Shown: positions 52,627 through 63,118, counted from the stretch's first letter. The stretch is DNA of 64,000 nucleotides from Rhizobiales bacterium 65-79 (GCA_001896885.1 MKRJ01000038.1:102495-166494), one strand, 5' to 3'. Translations and numbers: made by a program. Notes: generated by a model not told the origin, from the sequence alone.

Positions 52627-53361
52627 ATGAACATAAGACCGCTCCTGGCCGCCGGCCTGCGCAAGGCCGCCCAGCGCATCGACGATCGCGAGCGAAGCGA
52701 AAGCCCGGAACCGCGACAATGTCCCATCTGCGGCTATGAGGGGGCGTTCGAGCCGTTCGGGGTCGTGCCGCGCCCCGGCGCCATGTGCCCGAATTGCCAT
52801 TCGCTCGAGAGACATCGCCAGTTCAAGCTGCTGCTCGATTGGACCGACTGGCTGCCGCCCGGCTGCTCATTGCTGCATTTCGCGCCCGAGGGCGCGATAA
52901 CCCGGCTCGTACGTCCTTTGTGCGAGGAATACGTGACGACCGATCTGATGCGGGACGACGTGGACCTCAAGCTCGACATCGAGGCGATCGACCTGCCCGA
53001 CAGGCGCTTCGATCGCGTGATCTGTTCGCATGTGCTCGAACACGTGAACGACATCGCCGCGCTTGGCGAGCTCCATCGCATCCTCAAACCGGACGGCGCC
53101 GCCCTGCTCATGGTGCCGATCGTCGAGGGATGGGATACGAGTTACGAGGATCCAGCGGTGACGGGCGAGGACGCCCGCCTGCTGCATTTCGGACAAAAGG
53201 ACCATGTCCGCCGCTACGGTCGGGACTTCCGCGAGCGGGTCACGCGGGCAGGATTCGAATTGAGCGAATTCGCCGTCGGAGGGGCCGATTCCGTCCGATA
53301 TTCGATCGTCCCGGGCATACGGATCTTTCTCGCCAGGAAGCCAGCCGACAGACCGGAATAG
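52627..53361 (+). CDS. class I SAM-dependent methyltransferase with N-terminal zinc ribbon
   Basis: A 244-residue protein. A four-Cys ribbon CPICGYEG...MCPNCHSLERHR lies at about 32-65, followed by a methyltransferase type 11-like domain: LLHFAPEGAITRLV, the acidic motif VTTDLMRDDVDLKLDIEAID is present in part as DLKLDIEAIDLPD, and FDRVICSHVLEHVND plus ILKPDGAALLMVP complete the fold. Relatives are found among glycan or nucleoside modification genes; the substrate is unknown. It stands on the opposite strand between lolA and xthA, which are usually adjacent in this group. Confidence 0.82.
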   Translation: MNIRPLLAAGLRKAAQRIDDRERSESPEPRQCPICGYEGAFEPFGVVPRPGAMCPNCHSLERHRQFKLLLDWTDWLPPGCSLLHFAPEGAITRLVRPLCEEYVTTDLMRDDVDLKLDIEAIDLPDRRFDRVICSHVLEHVNDIAALGELHRILKPDGAALLMVPIVEGWDTSYEDPAVTGEDARLLHFGQKDHVRRYGRDFRERVTRAGFELSEFAVGGADSVRYSIVPGIRIFLARKPADRPE

Positions 53362-53391
53362 CCGCCCTGTAGTAGGAACCAGGCTCGTTGC

Positions 53392-54063
53392 CTATTTGCC
53401 CCGCTGCTTGATCTGGGCGCTGGCATAGTCGATCTTGAACAGCGACGGATCGACGGGCACGCCCTCCTGGACGTTGAAGATCAAGACGGTGGTGTCCTTC
53501 CCCTGCGCGTCGGTGACGGTCCATTGTTTCAGCGCATAGGTTTTCGGGTCGAACATCATCGTCAGCTTGGAATCGCCGAAGACGGACTTGTCGGCCAGCT
53601 TGATGGTCGTGGCGTCGGCGCTCTGCTCGATGTCCTTCACCTCATTGCCGGTGAGGTCGATCCGGTTGCCGAGCAGGAGCTTCAGCGGTGTCTTCGACAG
53701 GGGATAGATGTTGTACGTCTTCATGCGGACATTGCTGACCGCGACGGACTGCCCGTCGGCGATCACCTTGAAATTGTTTTTCGTATCGTAATCGAAACGA
53801 AGCTTGCCCGGCCGCTCGATGTAGAACTTGCCGCCCGTCTGCTCGCCGTTCGGGCCGAACTGCACGAACTCGCCCGTCATCGTCTTGATGGTGGCGAAAT
53901 GGTCGGCGATCTGTTGCGCGGATGCGGTGACGGCCTGCTCGGGCGCGGCGGTCGAAGGCGCCGGCACTGCGATCGCGGCAGCGCCCATGACCAGCGTGGC
54001 CACGGCCGCGCGAACCGTCGAAGCCAGGATATGGCGGCGGCGACGGGCTTGCGAAAAAGGCAT
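53392..54063 (-). CDS. lolA: outer-membrane lipoprotein carrier LolA
   Basis: A 223-residue periplasmic carrier that shuttles lipoproteins from the Lol ABC exporter to the outer membrane. It has an N-terminal signal (about 8-40), then the LolA domain: TMTGEFVQFGPNGEQTGGKF, PGKLRFDYD and YPLSKTPLKLLLGN. Alpha-type LolA proteins diverge strongly from E. coli. The start MPFSQARRR at 54063 puts the signal directly at the N-terminus. It lies downstream of ftsK in the same direction. Confidence 0.88.
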   Translation of the reverse strand: MPFSQARRRRHILASTVRAAVATLVMGAAAIAVPAPSTAAPEQAVTASAQQIADHFATIKTMTGEFVQFGPNGEQTGGKFYIERPGKLRFDYDTKNNFKVIADGQSVAVSNVRMKTYNIYPLSKTPLKLLLGNRIDLTGNEVKDIEQSADATTIKLADKSVFGDSKLTMMFDPKTYALKQWTVTDAQGKDTTVLIFNVQEGVPVDPSLFKIDYASAQIKQRGK

Positions 54064-54207
54064 ACGGTTCTCCTTGCGGATGCGGTTGGCTGTCGCCGCT
54101 TGTCCGATATCTAGGTCGTGGGGGCCGATCGACCAAGCGCCCGGCCCGCGACTCAATCGCACCAGCTAGGAAGGTTCTGGGGCCGAAATTTGACCCGCCT
54201 TCCCCCG

Positions 54208-56826
54208 CTACAGCACGTCTTCCTCGGTCGGCACCAGGATCTCGCGCTTCCCGGCGTGGTTGGCCGGCCCGACGATGCCCTCCTTCTCCATCTTCTCGAT
54301 GATGGAGGCCGCGCGGTTGTAGCCGATGCCCAGCCGCCGCTGGATATAACTGGTCGAAGCCTTTCCGTCGCGCAGCACGACCGCCACCGCCTGGTCGTAA
54401 GGATCGTCGGAATCCTCGAAATTGCCGCCGCCGCCACCCGACGGCATATCGCCGTCTGCATCGTCCTCGTCGTCGTCCTCGGTGATCGCGTCGAGATATT
54501 CAGGCGCGCCCTGCAGTTTCAGGTGCGAGACCACCTTCTCGACCTCGTCGTCGGAGACGAAGGGACCGTGGACGCGCTGGATGCGGCCGCCACCGGCCAT
54601 GTAGAGCATGTCGCCCATGCCGAGGAGCTGCTCCGCGCCTTGCTCGCCGAGAATGGTGCGGCTGTCGATCTTGGACGTCACCTGGAAGGAGATGCGGGTC
54701 GGGAAATTGGCCTTGATGGTGCCGGTGATGACGTCGACGGAAGGCCGCTGGGTGGCCATGATGACGTGGATGCCGGCCGCGCGCGCCATCTGCGCAAGGC
54801 GTTGCACCGCGCCCTCGATATCCTTTCCGGCGACCATCATCAGGTCGGCCATCTCGTCGATGATGACCACGATGAAGGGCATCGGCTCGAGATCGAGTTC
54901 CTCGGTCTCGTAGATCGCCTCGCCCGTCTGCCGGTCAAAGCCGGTCTGAACCGTGCGGACGATGTTCTCGCCCTTCTTCTGCGCCGCCGCGACGCGCTGG
55001 TTGAAGCCCTCTATGTTGCGGACGCCGACCTTCGACATCTTGCGGTAGCGGTCCTCCATCTCGCGAACCGTCCATTTGAGCGCGACGACCGCCTTCTTCG
55101 GGTCGGTGACGACCGGCGTCAGCAGGTGCGGGATGCCGTCATAGATCGACAGTTCCAGCATCTTCGGGTCGATCATGATCAGCCGGCAGTCGGCGGGCGT
55201 CATGCGGTAGAGGATCGACAGGATCATGGTGTTGATCGCCACCGACTTGCCGGAACCGGTCGTGCCGGCGACGAGCAGATGCGGGAATTTGGCGATATCG
55301 GCGATGACGGCCTCGCCATTGATCGTCTTGCCGAGCGCCAGCGCCAGCTTGGCCTTGGATTGCTCGAAATCCCGGCTGGCGAGCAGTTCGCGCAGATAGA
55401 CGGTCTCGCGCTTGGCGTTCGGCAGTTCGATGCCGATCGCGTTGCGGCCGGGCACGACGGCGACGCGGCAGGCGATCGCGCTCATCGAACGGGCGATATC
55501 GTCGGCGAGGCCGATGACGCGCGACGACTTGATGCCCGGCGCGGGCTCCAGCTCGTAGAGCGTCACCACGGGCCCCGGGCGGACATGGATGATCTCGCCC
55601 TTGACGCCGAAATCCTCCAGCACGCCCTCGAGCAGGCGCGCATTCTGCTGCAGCGCGTCGGGCGAAAGGCTCGGATCGCGCGCCACGCTGCGCGCTTCCG
55701 CCAGGAAATGCAGGGATGGCATCTCGAACGTGTCGCTGGCAAGGAGCGAGGTCTGTGCCTCGCGCACCACGCGCGTTCCGGGAACCGGCCGTGCAGCGGG
55801 GCCCTCGATGCGCGGTCCGGCCGCACCGGCGGGACCGCCGCTGCGGGTCGCCTGGACCGCCGGTTGGCCGCCGGGCATGGGAGCCTCGTCATCGTCGAGA
55901 TCGAAATCCTCGAGTTCGATGTCTGCTTCCTGCGGGCTGCCGAACGAGGAGAATTCCGGCTCGACCCGGGCTCCCCTCGCCATACCGGGACGCGGATCGG
56001 GATCGACCGCCGGAATGCCGTCATCCCGTTGCAGCGGGCGCATCGTCGGTTCCATCCCGCCTGCATGTCCGCCGCCGCGCATACGCATGCGATGGAAGAA
56101 GGCGCGCAGCGAAAACCACCAGTGGAAGAGCGCGCCGAGCGCCGGCACACCGTCGTCTTCCTCGTCCTCATCCTCTTCCCGGGAATCCTCGTCCATCTCG
56201 ATGGCGGGCGCCTTGGCGATACGCTTGCGTGGAGCGGCCGTCTTCGCCGGCTCGCGGGCAATCAATCCGGCGCCATAGGCCAGGAAGAAGACGGCCGGGC
56301 CGACGAGGATCGCGCCGATCACGGTGGCGACCACGCCCCTGGGGTAGCCGCCGGCGAAAAGCGCCGGCAGTTTGAGAACGAGGTCGCCGAGCGCCCCGCC
56401 GAGGCCGGCCGGCAGCGGCCAGGTCGGCGGTGCGGCAATGCAGCCCGTAACGCCGGCGGCGAGCAGTGCGCCGAGAAGCCAGGCGCCGGCGCGGCGCGGC
56501 TTGCGATCGATGCCGCGCCCCGTGGCGAAGAAAAAGGCCCAGACCACCGCCGGGACGAGCGCCACCAGCGCGGAGAGGCCCAGGAACTGCATCAGGAGAT
56601 CGGAGACGACGGCTCCGGGATAGCCCATCGCATTGGACAGCGAATGGTCGGTGGCGTTCGAGAAGCTGGGGTCATCGACGTTCCACGTCGCCAGGCTCGC
56701 GACCGAAAACCCCACGCCGGCGAAAAGCGCCAGCCCGGCTACGCGCCCGGCCAGGCGCCGCAGCAGGGCGTGAAATCCGAATCCGGTCTCGTTTAGGTCG
56801 AAAGGCGCCTCAGCCGCTGAACGCAT
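54208..56826 (-). CDS. ftsK: DNA translocase FtsK
   Basis: An 872-residue septal motor that pumps chromosomal DNA and activates XerCD at dif. Four or five N-terminal membrane helices (about 15-200), an acidic/proline-rich linker (about 200-330), then the alpha-beta motor with Walker [16 protein letters not shown] (about 517) and Walker [12 protein letters not shown], and a C-terminal gamma winged helix (last 70 residues; [20 protein letters not shown]) that reads KOPS sites. Start at 56826 ([14 protein letters not shown]) chosen by family length. The 212-base gap 56827-57038 has nothing distinctive. Confidence 0.95.
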   Translation of the reverse strand: MRSAAEAPFDLNETGFGFHALLRRLAGRVAGLALFAGVGFSVASLATWNVDDPSFSNATDHSLSNAMGYPGAVVSDLLMQFLGLSALVALVPAVVWAFFFATGRGIDRKPRRAGAWLLGALLAAGVTGCIAAPPTWPLPAGLGGALGDLVLKLPALFAGGYPRGVVATVIGAILVGPAVFFLAYGAGLIAREPAKTAAPRKRIAKAPAIEMDEDSREEDEDEEDDGVPALGALFHWWFSLRAFFHRMRMRGGGHAGGMEPTMRPLQRDDGIPAVDPDPRPGMARGARVEPEFSSFGSPQEADIELEDFDLDDDEAPMPGGQPAVQATRSGGPAGAAGPRIEGPAARPVPGTRVVREAQTSLLASDTFEMPSLHFLAEARSVARDPSLSPDALQQNARLLEGVLEDFGVKGEIIHVRPGPVVTLYELEPAPGIKSSRVIGLADDIARSMSAIACRVAVVPGRNAIGIELPNAKRETVYLRELLASRDFEQSKAKLALALGKTINGEAVIADIAKFPHLLVAGTTGSGKSVAINTMILSILYRMTPADCRLIMIDPKMLELSIYDGIPHLLTPVVTDPKKAVVALKWTVREMEDRYRKMSKVGVRNIEGFNQRVAAAQKKGENIVRTVQTGFDRQTGEAIYETEELDLEPMPFIVVIIDEMADLMMVAGKDIEGAVQRLAQMARAAGIHVIMATQRPSVDVITGTIKANFPTRISFQVTSKIDSRTILGEQGAEQLLGMGDMLYMAGGGRIQRVHGPFVSDDEVEKVVSHLKLQGAPEYLDAITEDDDEDDADGDMPSGGGGGNFEDSDDPYDQAVAVVLRDGKASTSYIQRRLGIGYNRAASIIEKMEKEGIVGPANHAGKREILVPTEEDVL

Positions 56827-57038
56827 GCAAACTTCCCCGCAGGAACGACCACGCCGGAACCCGCCCGGCATGGGACACGGCGCGGAGCCTACGAGCGGAT
56901 GGTAAAGACGCCATTAACCATGCGACCGCGCGAGCAGGCGGTCGCTTCCAGCCGACGGCGAAGCCTCGTCACGAGCTCGCCGGCATCGAAGGGCCGCGCC
57001 TGTTCGCGGCCCTTGGCCGATTTGCCGCCAAACCCTCG

Positions 57039-57446
57039 CTAGCCGAAGAAGTGGCGTCCTTCGCTGGCCGCGCGGATGCAATATGCGGCCCTCGACGCCA
57101 TCATCCTGTCGCCGACATGGCAATAGCATACGATCTCGTGCAGCTGATCGTCGGATACTTCGAAGAAGCGTTTCGCTTCACCATAGGTGTCGTCGCTCAG
57201 CCCCTGCTCGCGCAGAACCGGGTCGTCGAATGCGACCGCCAGCGGCGAGTTCTCGCACCGCATCGCGTCGCGTTCGCGCGGCGGCCGATATTCGGTACCG
57301 TGAAGCGCGGCGAGGGAACGACCAGGATCGCTTTCGAGAAGTTCCGCCCAGCGCGCCAGGCGCTGCGTCCGATCCATGACGGTATGCACGGGGTGTAGGC
57401 TGATGTCGGCTACGTTCTGTAGCTGGTCTCGTGATTGGTGTTTCAT
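57039..57446 (-). CDS. conserved hypothetical protein, rhizobial
   Basis: A 135-residue soluble protein with no named domain that I recognise. It begins KHQSRDQLQNVADISLHPVH, has RLARWAELLESDP and YRPPRERDAMRCENSPLAVA, and ends with a Cys-rich helix region (IVCYCHVGDRMMASRAAYCI). Similar proteins of this length occur near ftsK or amtB in rhizobia, so I consider it real. Nothing in the neighbourhood gives a role. Confidence 0.65.
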   Translation of the reverse strand: MKHQSRDQLQNVADISLHPVHTVMDRTQRLARWAELLESDPGRSLAALHGTEYRPPRERDAMRCENSPLAVAFDDPVLREQGLSDDTYGEAKRFFEVSDDQLHEIVCYCHVGDRMMASRAAYCIRAASEGRHFFG

Positions 57447-57572
57447 GGCAACCTCCTGCGTGGGTGGTATGCCCCCAATCCCCTTCTCCGTAGCGCTCTA
57501 ACTCGCCAATGCCGAATTGGGTCCGGCCGGGCGTTCAACTTTGTGGAAAAAATCGCGGCGCGCCCAGTGAAA

Positions 57573-57594
57573 ATGCCCGGCCGAAGCCGGGCAT
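57573..57594 (-). terminator. rho-independent terminator of glnK-amtB
   Basis: ATGCCCGGC / GCCGGGCAT form a 9-bp stem with a CGAA loop; on the reverse strand it is followed by TTTTCAC. It lies about 50 bases after the amtB stop. A second GC palindrome (57622-57637) lies between. Confidence 0.8.
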
Positions 57595-57646
57595 GAGCGG
57601 GAGGCAAGCGTGACAGGCCGGCGCCGCTGCGCAGCGGCCGGCCGGG

Positions 57647-58936
57647 TCAGGGCACGACCTCGCCATGCTGAGAGATGTCGAGCCCTTCGACCTCCTCCTG
57701 GGTGGAGGGCCTGAGGCCGATCGTCGCCTTGAGCACGTTGAGGATGATGAGCGATACGATCGCCGTCCAGGCAATGGTGAAGACGATGCCATAAGCCTGG
57801 GTCACGATCGAATGCTCCTTGCCGAGCGGGTTGATCGCCGGATCGGCGAAGACCCCCGTAAGCAGCGCCCCGATGATGCCGCCGATGCCGTGCACGCCGA
57901 AGGCGTCGAGCGAATCGTCATAGCCGAAGGCGTGTTTCAGCTTCACCGCGGCAAAGTAGCAGATTATACCAGCCGCGATGCCGATGATGAAGGCGCCCGT
58001 CGGGTTGACGAAGCCCGAGGCCGGCGTGACGGCGACAAGCCCGGCGACGGCGCCGGAGATGATGCCGAGCACGGAGGGCTTCTTCGCCACCATCCATTCG
58101 GTGAACATCCAGGCGAGGCCCGCGGCCGCCGTGGCGACCTGCGTGTTCATCATGGCGGCGCCGGCGAGGCCATCAGCCGCGAGTTCCGAGCCGGCATTGA
58201 AGCCGAACCAGCCGACCCACAGGAGCGAGGCGCCGATGACCGAGAGCACGAGGTTGTGCGGCGCCATGTTGACGGTGCCGTAGCCCTCGCGCTTGCCCAT
58301 GACCAGCGCGCACATCAGGCCGGCCACGCCGGCATTGATGTGCACGACCGTGCCGCCGGCAAAGTCGAGCACGCCGGCCGAGCCGAGAAAGCCTCCGCCC
58401 CAGACCCAATGCGCGATCGGGCAGTAGACGAAGACCAGCCACAGCCCCATGAACCAGAGCAGCGCCGAGAATTTCATGCGCTCGGCGAAGGCGCCGGCGA
58501 TCAGCGCCGGCGTGATGATGGCGAAGGTCATCTGGAACATGGAGAAGACGAATTCCGGGATGTTGCCCGCAGTCCACAGCGTCCCGACCCCGATGCCATT
58601 GTGCATGAATTTCGATAGACCGCCGATATAGGCGTTCATGCCGCCGCCGTCGGAGAAGGCGAGCGAATAACCCAGGATGAACCAGAGCAGCGTCACCAGG
58701 CAGGTCACGGCGAAACTCTGCATGACGGTGGCGAGCACGTTCTTCTTGCGCACCATGCCGCCATAGAAGAGCGCCAGCCCCGGTATCGTCATCATCAGCA
58801 CCAGCGCCGTGGAGGTGAGCATCCAGGCGGTGTTGCCGGCGTCGAGCTTCGCCGCGCCCTGGGCGAAGGCCGGCGCGCTCGACGCAATAACGGCAAGGGC
58901 CGCGAGCGCCCCGCTCCTGAAAAGAATATTCCGCAT
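57647..58936 (-). CDS. amtB: ammonium transporter
   Basis: A 429-residue trimeric membrane channel for ammonium, with a cleavable signal (about 1-25, ending PAFAQ) and eleven helices. Family marks are the TAWMLTSTALVLMMTIPGLA N-terminus, GGTVVHINAGVAGLMCALV with the first pore His, and GIGGIIGALLTGVFAD with the second His region. Regulated by the PII protein GlnK encoded just upstream. Confidence 0.96.
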   Translation of the reverse strand: MRNILFRSGALAALAVIASSAPAFAQGAAKLDAGNTAWMLTSTALVLMMTIPGLALFYGGMVRKKNVLATVMQSFAVTCLVTLLWFILGYSLAFSDGGGMNAYIGGLSKFMHNGIGVGTLWTAGNIPEFVFSMFQMTFAIITPALIAGAFAERMKFSALLWFMGLWLVFVYCPIAHWVWGGGFLGSAGVLDFAGGTVVHINAGVAGLMCALVMGKREGYGTVNMAPHNLVLSVIGASLLWVGWFGFNAGSELAADGLAGAAMMNTQVATAAAGLAWMFTEWMVAKKPSVLGIISGAVAGLVAVTPASGFVNPTGAFIIGIAAGIICYFAAVKLKHAFGYDDSLDAFGVHGIGGIIGALLTGVFADPAINPLGKEHSIVTQAYGIVFTIAWTAIVSLIILNVLKATIGLRPSTQEEVEGLDISQHGEVVP

Positions 58937-58974
58937 TACCCCAATTCCTTTCGTTGATTTACCGACCCTTCGAA

Positions 58975-59019
58975 AAGCCGTCAGGCCAAGGCGAGAGCGG
59001 CGTTCGGCGAGCCGGAGCG
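58975..59019. repeat. dispersed intergenic repeat, family C (copy 2)
   Basis: AAGCCGTCAGGCC followed by AAGGCGAGAGCGGCG and TCGGCGAGC, matching 45555-45600. It lies in the 133-base gap between glnK and amtB, so it is transcribed with them. Confidence 0.5.
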
Positions 59020-59069
59020 TGGCCGGACGTCGTCTGCAGCCCGACCCCGCGGAATTTTCAAAGCGCCTG

Positions 59070-59516
<447 letters not shown>

Positions 59517-59659
59517 GAGTGCAAAGGCTTGAATTTTCATCTTTTCCCGGCGGAAAGCAGGAACAGAGGCGCTATCCGTGAAAGCGGGATGCCGAAAAAA
59601 TAGGCAAAACAGGACGATTGGCTAATCGCTATGCAGGATAGCCGGAAAGCACACCCGTC

Positions 59660-60541
59660 CTAGCGCGGGCCAGACGGCCTGCTTCTCAGCCGCACCAGTC
59701 CCTCCTGCGCCGTCGAGGCGATGAGGGTTCCGTCCTCCCCGTAAAGCGCGCCGCGCGAGAAGCCCCGCGAGCCGGAGGCCGACGGGCTGTCCTGCGAATA
59801 GAGCAGCCAGCCGTCGAGAGGATGGGCCCGATGGAACCAGATGGAGTGGTCGAGGCTCGCCATCTGGATGTCGGGGTCGAAGCCGGAGCGGCCATGCGCG
59901 AAGGTCGAGGTGTCGAGCAATGTCATGTCGGACAGATAGGCGAGCACCGCCGCCTGGATGCCGCGATCGTCCGGCACTTTGCCGAGCGCGCGCAGCCATA
60001 CGTTCTGCCGGGGCGGCAGCCGGTCGCGGCTGGTGTAGTGCTCGACATTGACCGGCTTCAGTTCCAACGGCCGCTCGCGCGCCCAGAATTTGCGGATGTT
60101 CTCCGGCACCCGTTCGCCGGTTTCCTCCATAAGCTCGCGCTGGCTCTTCAGCGTCTCGGGCCGCGGCACGTCGAGCGGCATCGGAATCTGGTGATCGAGG
60201 CCATTCTCCTCGACCTGGAAAGAGGCCTCCAGCGAGAAGATCGCCTGGCCGCGCTGGATCGCAACGACCCGGCGCGTGGTGAAGCTGCGGCCGTCGCGGA
60301 TGCGGTCCACCTCATAGACGATCGGAGTCTCCGGATCGCCCGGCAGCATGAAATAGCCGTGCAGCGAATGGACGGGCCGTTCCGCGACGACGGTTCGCTG
60401 CGCCGCGATCAATGCCTGGCCGATCACCTGTCCGCCGAACACGCGCTGCCACCGCGCCTTCGGGCTGCGACCGCGGAAGAGGTTGTATTCGAGCGCTTCC
60501 AGGTCGAGAATGGAAAGCAGTTCCTGCATGGCCGCCGACAT
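59660..60541 (-). CDS. tesB: acyl-CoA thioesterase II
   Basis: A 293-residue double-hotdog thioesterase that hydrolyses medium- and long-chain acyl-CoA. Marks: YNLFRGRSPKARWQRVFGGQ, the HSLHGYFMLPGDPETPIVYEV strand seen in part as HGYFMLPGD, YLSDMTLLDTST with the active-site Asp and LDHSIWFHRAHPLDGWLLY. Its place next to glnK-amtB is an old conserved neighbourhood also seen in E. coli. Confidence 0.94.
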   Translation of the reverse strand: MSAAMQELLSILDLEALEYNLFRGRSPKARWQRVFGGQVIGQALIAAQRTVVAERPVHSLHGYFMLPGDPETPIVYEVDRIRDGRSFTTRRVVAIQRGQAIFSLEASFQVEENGLDHQIPMPLDVPRPETLKSQRELMEETGERVPENIRKFWARERPLELKPVNVEHYTSRDRLPPRQNVWLRALGKVPDDRGIQAAVLAYLSDMTLLDTSTFAHGRSGFDPDIQMASLDHSIWFHRAHPLDGWLLYSQDSPSASGSRGFSRGALYGEDGTLIASTAQEGLVRLRSRPSGPR

Positions 60542-60637
60542 CGGATCACTCCCTCACCGGCCCCGCGCAGGCCACTTGCAGCGCTTCCGGTTTCGGACAA
60601 ATAAGCCGATGAAGTCAAGGTTGGAAGGAATGCGCGG

Positions 60638-61912
60638 ATGCCTGAAAGAAAGACCGCAAAGACCGCTCGGAAGGAACCGAAAGCCGGTGTCGGCGCCGCC
60701 TGCCTGGACGTTCTGATCGCAGGGGCCGGCTATGTCGGCCTGGCGACAGCGGTTTCCATGCGCGCCGCCCGTCCCGATCTCAAGGTCGCCGTGGTCGACG
60801 CCGCGCCCGCCGGCGTCTGGCAGAAGGACGGCCGCGCCTCGGCCATAGCGGCCGCCGCCCGGCGCATGCTCGACCGGCTGGGCGTCTGGGACGATATCGC
60901 TTCCGAGGCTCAGCCGATCACCGAGATGATCGTCACGGATTCGCGGACATCCGATCCAGTGCGGCCGGTCTTTCTCACCTTCGACGGCGAGGTCGGCCCG
61001 GACGAACCCTTCGCCTTCATGGTCCAGAATCGGATACTGAACGGCGCGCTGCGCAAGCGCGCGGCCGAACTCGGCATCGATCTGATCGAGGGCGTCGCGG
61101 TCGAGCGCTTCGACACAGGGCCCGCCGCCACGACCGTGCACCTTGCCGACGGCAGTTCGCTCGAGACACGGCTGCTCGTTGCCGCCGACGGAGTGCGCTC
61201 GCGCCTGCGCGACATGGCGGGGATAAAGACGGTGAACTGGGAATATGGCCAGTCCGGCATCGTCTGCACCGTGGCGCACGAGCGCCCGCATAACGGCCGC
61301 GCGGAAGAGCATTTCCTGCCGGCCGGCCCCTTCGCCACTCTGCCGCTGAAAGGCAACCGCTCCTCGATCGTGTGGACCGAACGCACCGCGGAGGCCGAAC
61401 GCCTCGTCAAGGAGGACATGTTCGTCTTCGAGACCGAACTCGAACGGCGTTTCGGCCTGAAGCTCGGCGAAATCCATGTGGAGGGCCAGCGCCGCGCGTG
61501 GCCGCTCGGCCTCACCCTTGCCCGCGCTTTCGTCGCCCCGCGCTTCGCGCTTGCCGGCGACGCCGCCCATGGCATCCATCCGATCGCCGGGCAGGGCCTC
61601 AATCTCGGCTTCAAGGATGCGGCCGCGCTTGCCCAGACCGTCGTCGAGGCCGACCGGCTCGGCCAGGACATCGGCGCTCTCGACGTGCTGGAACGCTATC
61701 AGCAATGGCGCCGCTTCGACACGGTGCAGATGGGTGTCACCACTGACATACTGAACCGGATGTTCTCCAATGATCTCGGGCCGTTGCGCGCCGTCCGCGA
61801 CATCGGGCTCGGACTGGTCGACAGGATGCCGCGGCTGAAAGACTTCTTCATCCGCCAGGCTTCCGGCCTCACCGGCCCGACGCCACGGCTTCTGCGGGGC
61901 GAGGAGATATGA
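60638..61912 (+). CDS. UbiH/UbiF/VisC family FAD-dependent hydroxylase
   Basis: A 424-residue flavin monooxygenase, probably a ring hydroxylase of ubiquinone synthesis. FAD motif 1 is DVLIAGAGYVGLATA (after a 22-residue basic lead), and motif 3 is FALAGDAAHGIHPIAGQGLN, the UbiH signature; the central VAADGVRSRLRD holds the DG motif. Which ring position it hydroxylates cannot be told. The ATG at 60638 begins the coding bias; it is divergent from tesB. Confidence 0.9.
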   Translation: MPERKTAKTARKEPKAGVGAACLDVLIAGAGYVGLATAVSMRAARPDLKVAVVDAAPAGVWQKDGRASAIAAAARRMLDRLGVWDDIASEAQPITEMIVTDSRTSDPVRPVFLTFDGEVGPDEPFAFMVQNRILNGALRKRAAELGIDLIEGVAVERFDTGPAATTVHLADGSSLETRLLVAADGVRSRLRDMAGIKTVNWEYGQSGIVCTVAHERPHNGRAEEHFLPAGPFATLPLKGNRSSIVWTERTAEAERLVKEDMFVFETELERRFGLKLGEIHVEGQRRAWPLGLTLARAFVAPRFALAGDAAHGIHPIAGQGLNLGFKDAAALAQTVVEADRLGQDIGALDVLERYQQWRRFDTVQMGVTTDILNRMFSNDLGPLRAVRDIGLGLVDRMPRLKDFFIRQASGLTGPTPRLLRGEEI

Positions 61913-61919
61913 CGGATGC

Positions 61920-61953
61920 GAAAGGCCCGCGGGAGGCCGGCGGGCCTTTCTAA
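61920..61953. terminator. bidirectional terminator between the UbiH-family and DUF1236 genes
   Basis: GAAAGGCCCGC (61920-61930) and GCGGGCCTTTC (61940-61950) form a perfect 11-bp stem with a 9-base loop. The stem ends supply CCTTTC in both directions between two convergent genes. Confidence 0.75.
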
Positions 61954-61973
61954 ACCGACGGAGCCGTTACCGG

Positions 61974-62624
61974 CTAACGCACCCAGATGACCCTGCGCGT
62001 ATGCGGGTCGACCAGAACCGGGCGGTCGTTCATATAGACGTATTCGTAGCGCGGATAATCCGGAACGGGCGCCAGCTCGACGGATTCCGGCACGACATAG
62101 CCGGTCGTGACGTCACCCTCGACCTGCATCGGCGCCACCTGGTGCCGTTCGACATAGGTGATGACCCGCTCCGGCGGCCGCACTTCGATCGCGCCGGTCT
62201 GGGTCTCGTCGCGCCGCTCGCCGCGAGTCGCATAGACGATCTTCCGCGAGTTCATGCGCACGATGACCGGCCGATCCTGTACATAGACATAGCCGTAACG
62301 CGGATGGTTCGGGATGGGGTGGATAGCCACCGACTCGGGGAACGCGTAATCCGTCGAAAGTCGGCCTTCCACGTCCATCGATTCGACCGGATGCTCGATG
62401 ACATAGGTCCGCACGCTGTGCGGCACCGCCGTGGCTGCGCCGATTGCGAGGCCGGCGACGCCGCCGACGGCTGCTCCGACGGGCCCCCCGATCACGGCAC
62501 CGGCCGCTGCGCCCGTTGCTCCCCCCGATACGGCGCCCAGAGTCCGTCTGTCCTGGTCGTCGGCATGCGCCGCGGATATGCCGAGAAAGGCAATCGCCGC
62601 GCTTGCATAGAGGATCTTGCGCAT
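61974..62624 (-). CDS. exported DUF1236 protein with glycine-zipper
   Basis: A 216-residue envelope protein: signal peptide (about 1-21, ending AHA), a Gly/Ala zipper (about 28-65; GGATGAAAGAVIGGPVGAAV) and two DUF1236 repeats (about 72-135 and 155-216). Each repeat ends in a YxYVYVQDRPVIV or YEYVYMNDRPVLV segment followed by SRKIVYA or TRRVIWVR. DUF1236 is mostly rhizobial and of unknown function; the glycine zipper suggests membrane association. Confidence 0.87.
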   Translation of the reverse strand: MRKILYASAAIAFLGISAAHADDQDRRTLGAVSGGATGAAAGAVIGGPVGAAVGGVAGLAIGAATAVPHSVRTYVIEHPVESMDVEGRLSTDYAFPESVAIHPIPNHPRYGYVYVQDRPVIVRMNSRKIVYATRGERRDETQTGAIEVRPPERVITYVERHQVAPMQVEGDVTTGYVVPESVELAPVPDYPRYEYVYMNDRPVLVDPHTRRVIWVR

Positions 62625-62785
62625 CTTCCTTCCTTTCGCTTGACAAGTTCAAGCCACCCTCTCCGAAACGGAGGCTGCCTTCATTGGTTCCCCGTGAAGG
62701 AGGGGCCATTTGCCGCGCGCCGGACGGGAACCGGCCGCATTTGCTCTATTTGAGGGATCTGGCCGCCAGAACTTGCGACGACCGC

Positions 62786-62832
62786 AAAAAAAGACCGGCC
62801 GGCCTGGCCTTTCGGACCAGAACCGGCCGGCT
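62786..62832 (-). terminator. strong rho-independent terminator downstream of the aldolase region
   Basis: GACCGGCCGGCC...GGACC and AACCGGCCGGC pair to a long GC stem; on the reverse strand the stem is followed by seven Ts (AAAAAAA at 62786-62792 on the plus strand). It ends the aldolase transcript past the decayed fragment. The rest of 62625-62866 shows nothing else. Confidence 0.85.
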
Positions 62833-62866
62833 GCTGCCTGAGACCTAAGAGAGGATCGGAACCGCC

Positions 62867-63115
62867 TCAGGCGGCCTTCTCAAGCCTCTCGTTCCATTTG
62901 CACGGCGCGGCAAGGCTGGTCGCGACCGGCGAAAGCCCGTCGCCCGGCCGCAAGGTTTTCCTTCTCGCCGGCCCAGCCATGTTGCCGCGCCGCGTGAAGC
63001 GCGCGGCCGTAGGGGAAGGCGAGCTTCCAGGGATGCGGGCCGATGGCGTCTATGGCATCAAGGTTCGCGCTCCCCTCCTTGTCCGAACCCTGCATGGGAC
63101 CGCCGGCGCGGGCCC
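62867..63115 (-). pseudogene. C-terminal remnant of a long-type class I fructose-bisphosphate aldolase
   Basis: About 80 codons on the reverse strand match the C-terminus of the metazoan-like class I aldolase (about 340 aa): SANLDAIDAIGPHPWKLAF, PYGRALHAARQHGWAGEKEN (family form SYGRALQxxALKxWGG) and NLAAGRRAFAGR. No start or catalytic core is present. The reading frame closes early at 62880; a +1 shift restores a normal ending (MERLEKAA, stop at 62867). So it is truncated and probably frameshifted. It lies directly after the intact short-type aldolase gene. Confidence 0.7.
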
Positions 63116-63118
63116 CGG

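Noticed and set aside
54118..56796. 892-codon open frame on the plus strand
   Set aside because: Antisense shadow of ftsK, whose motor motifs are complete.
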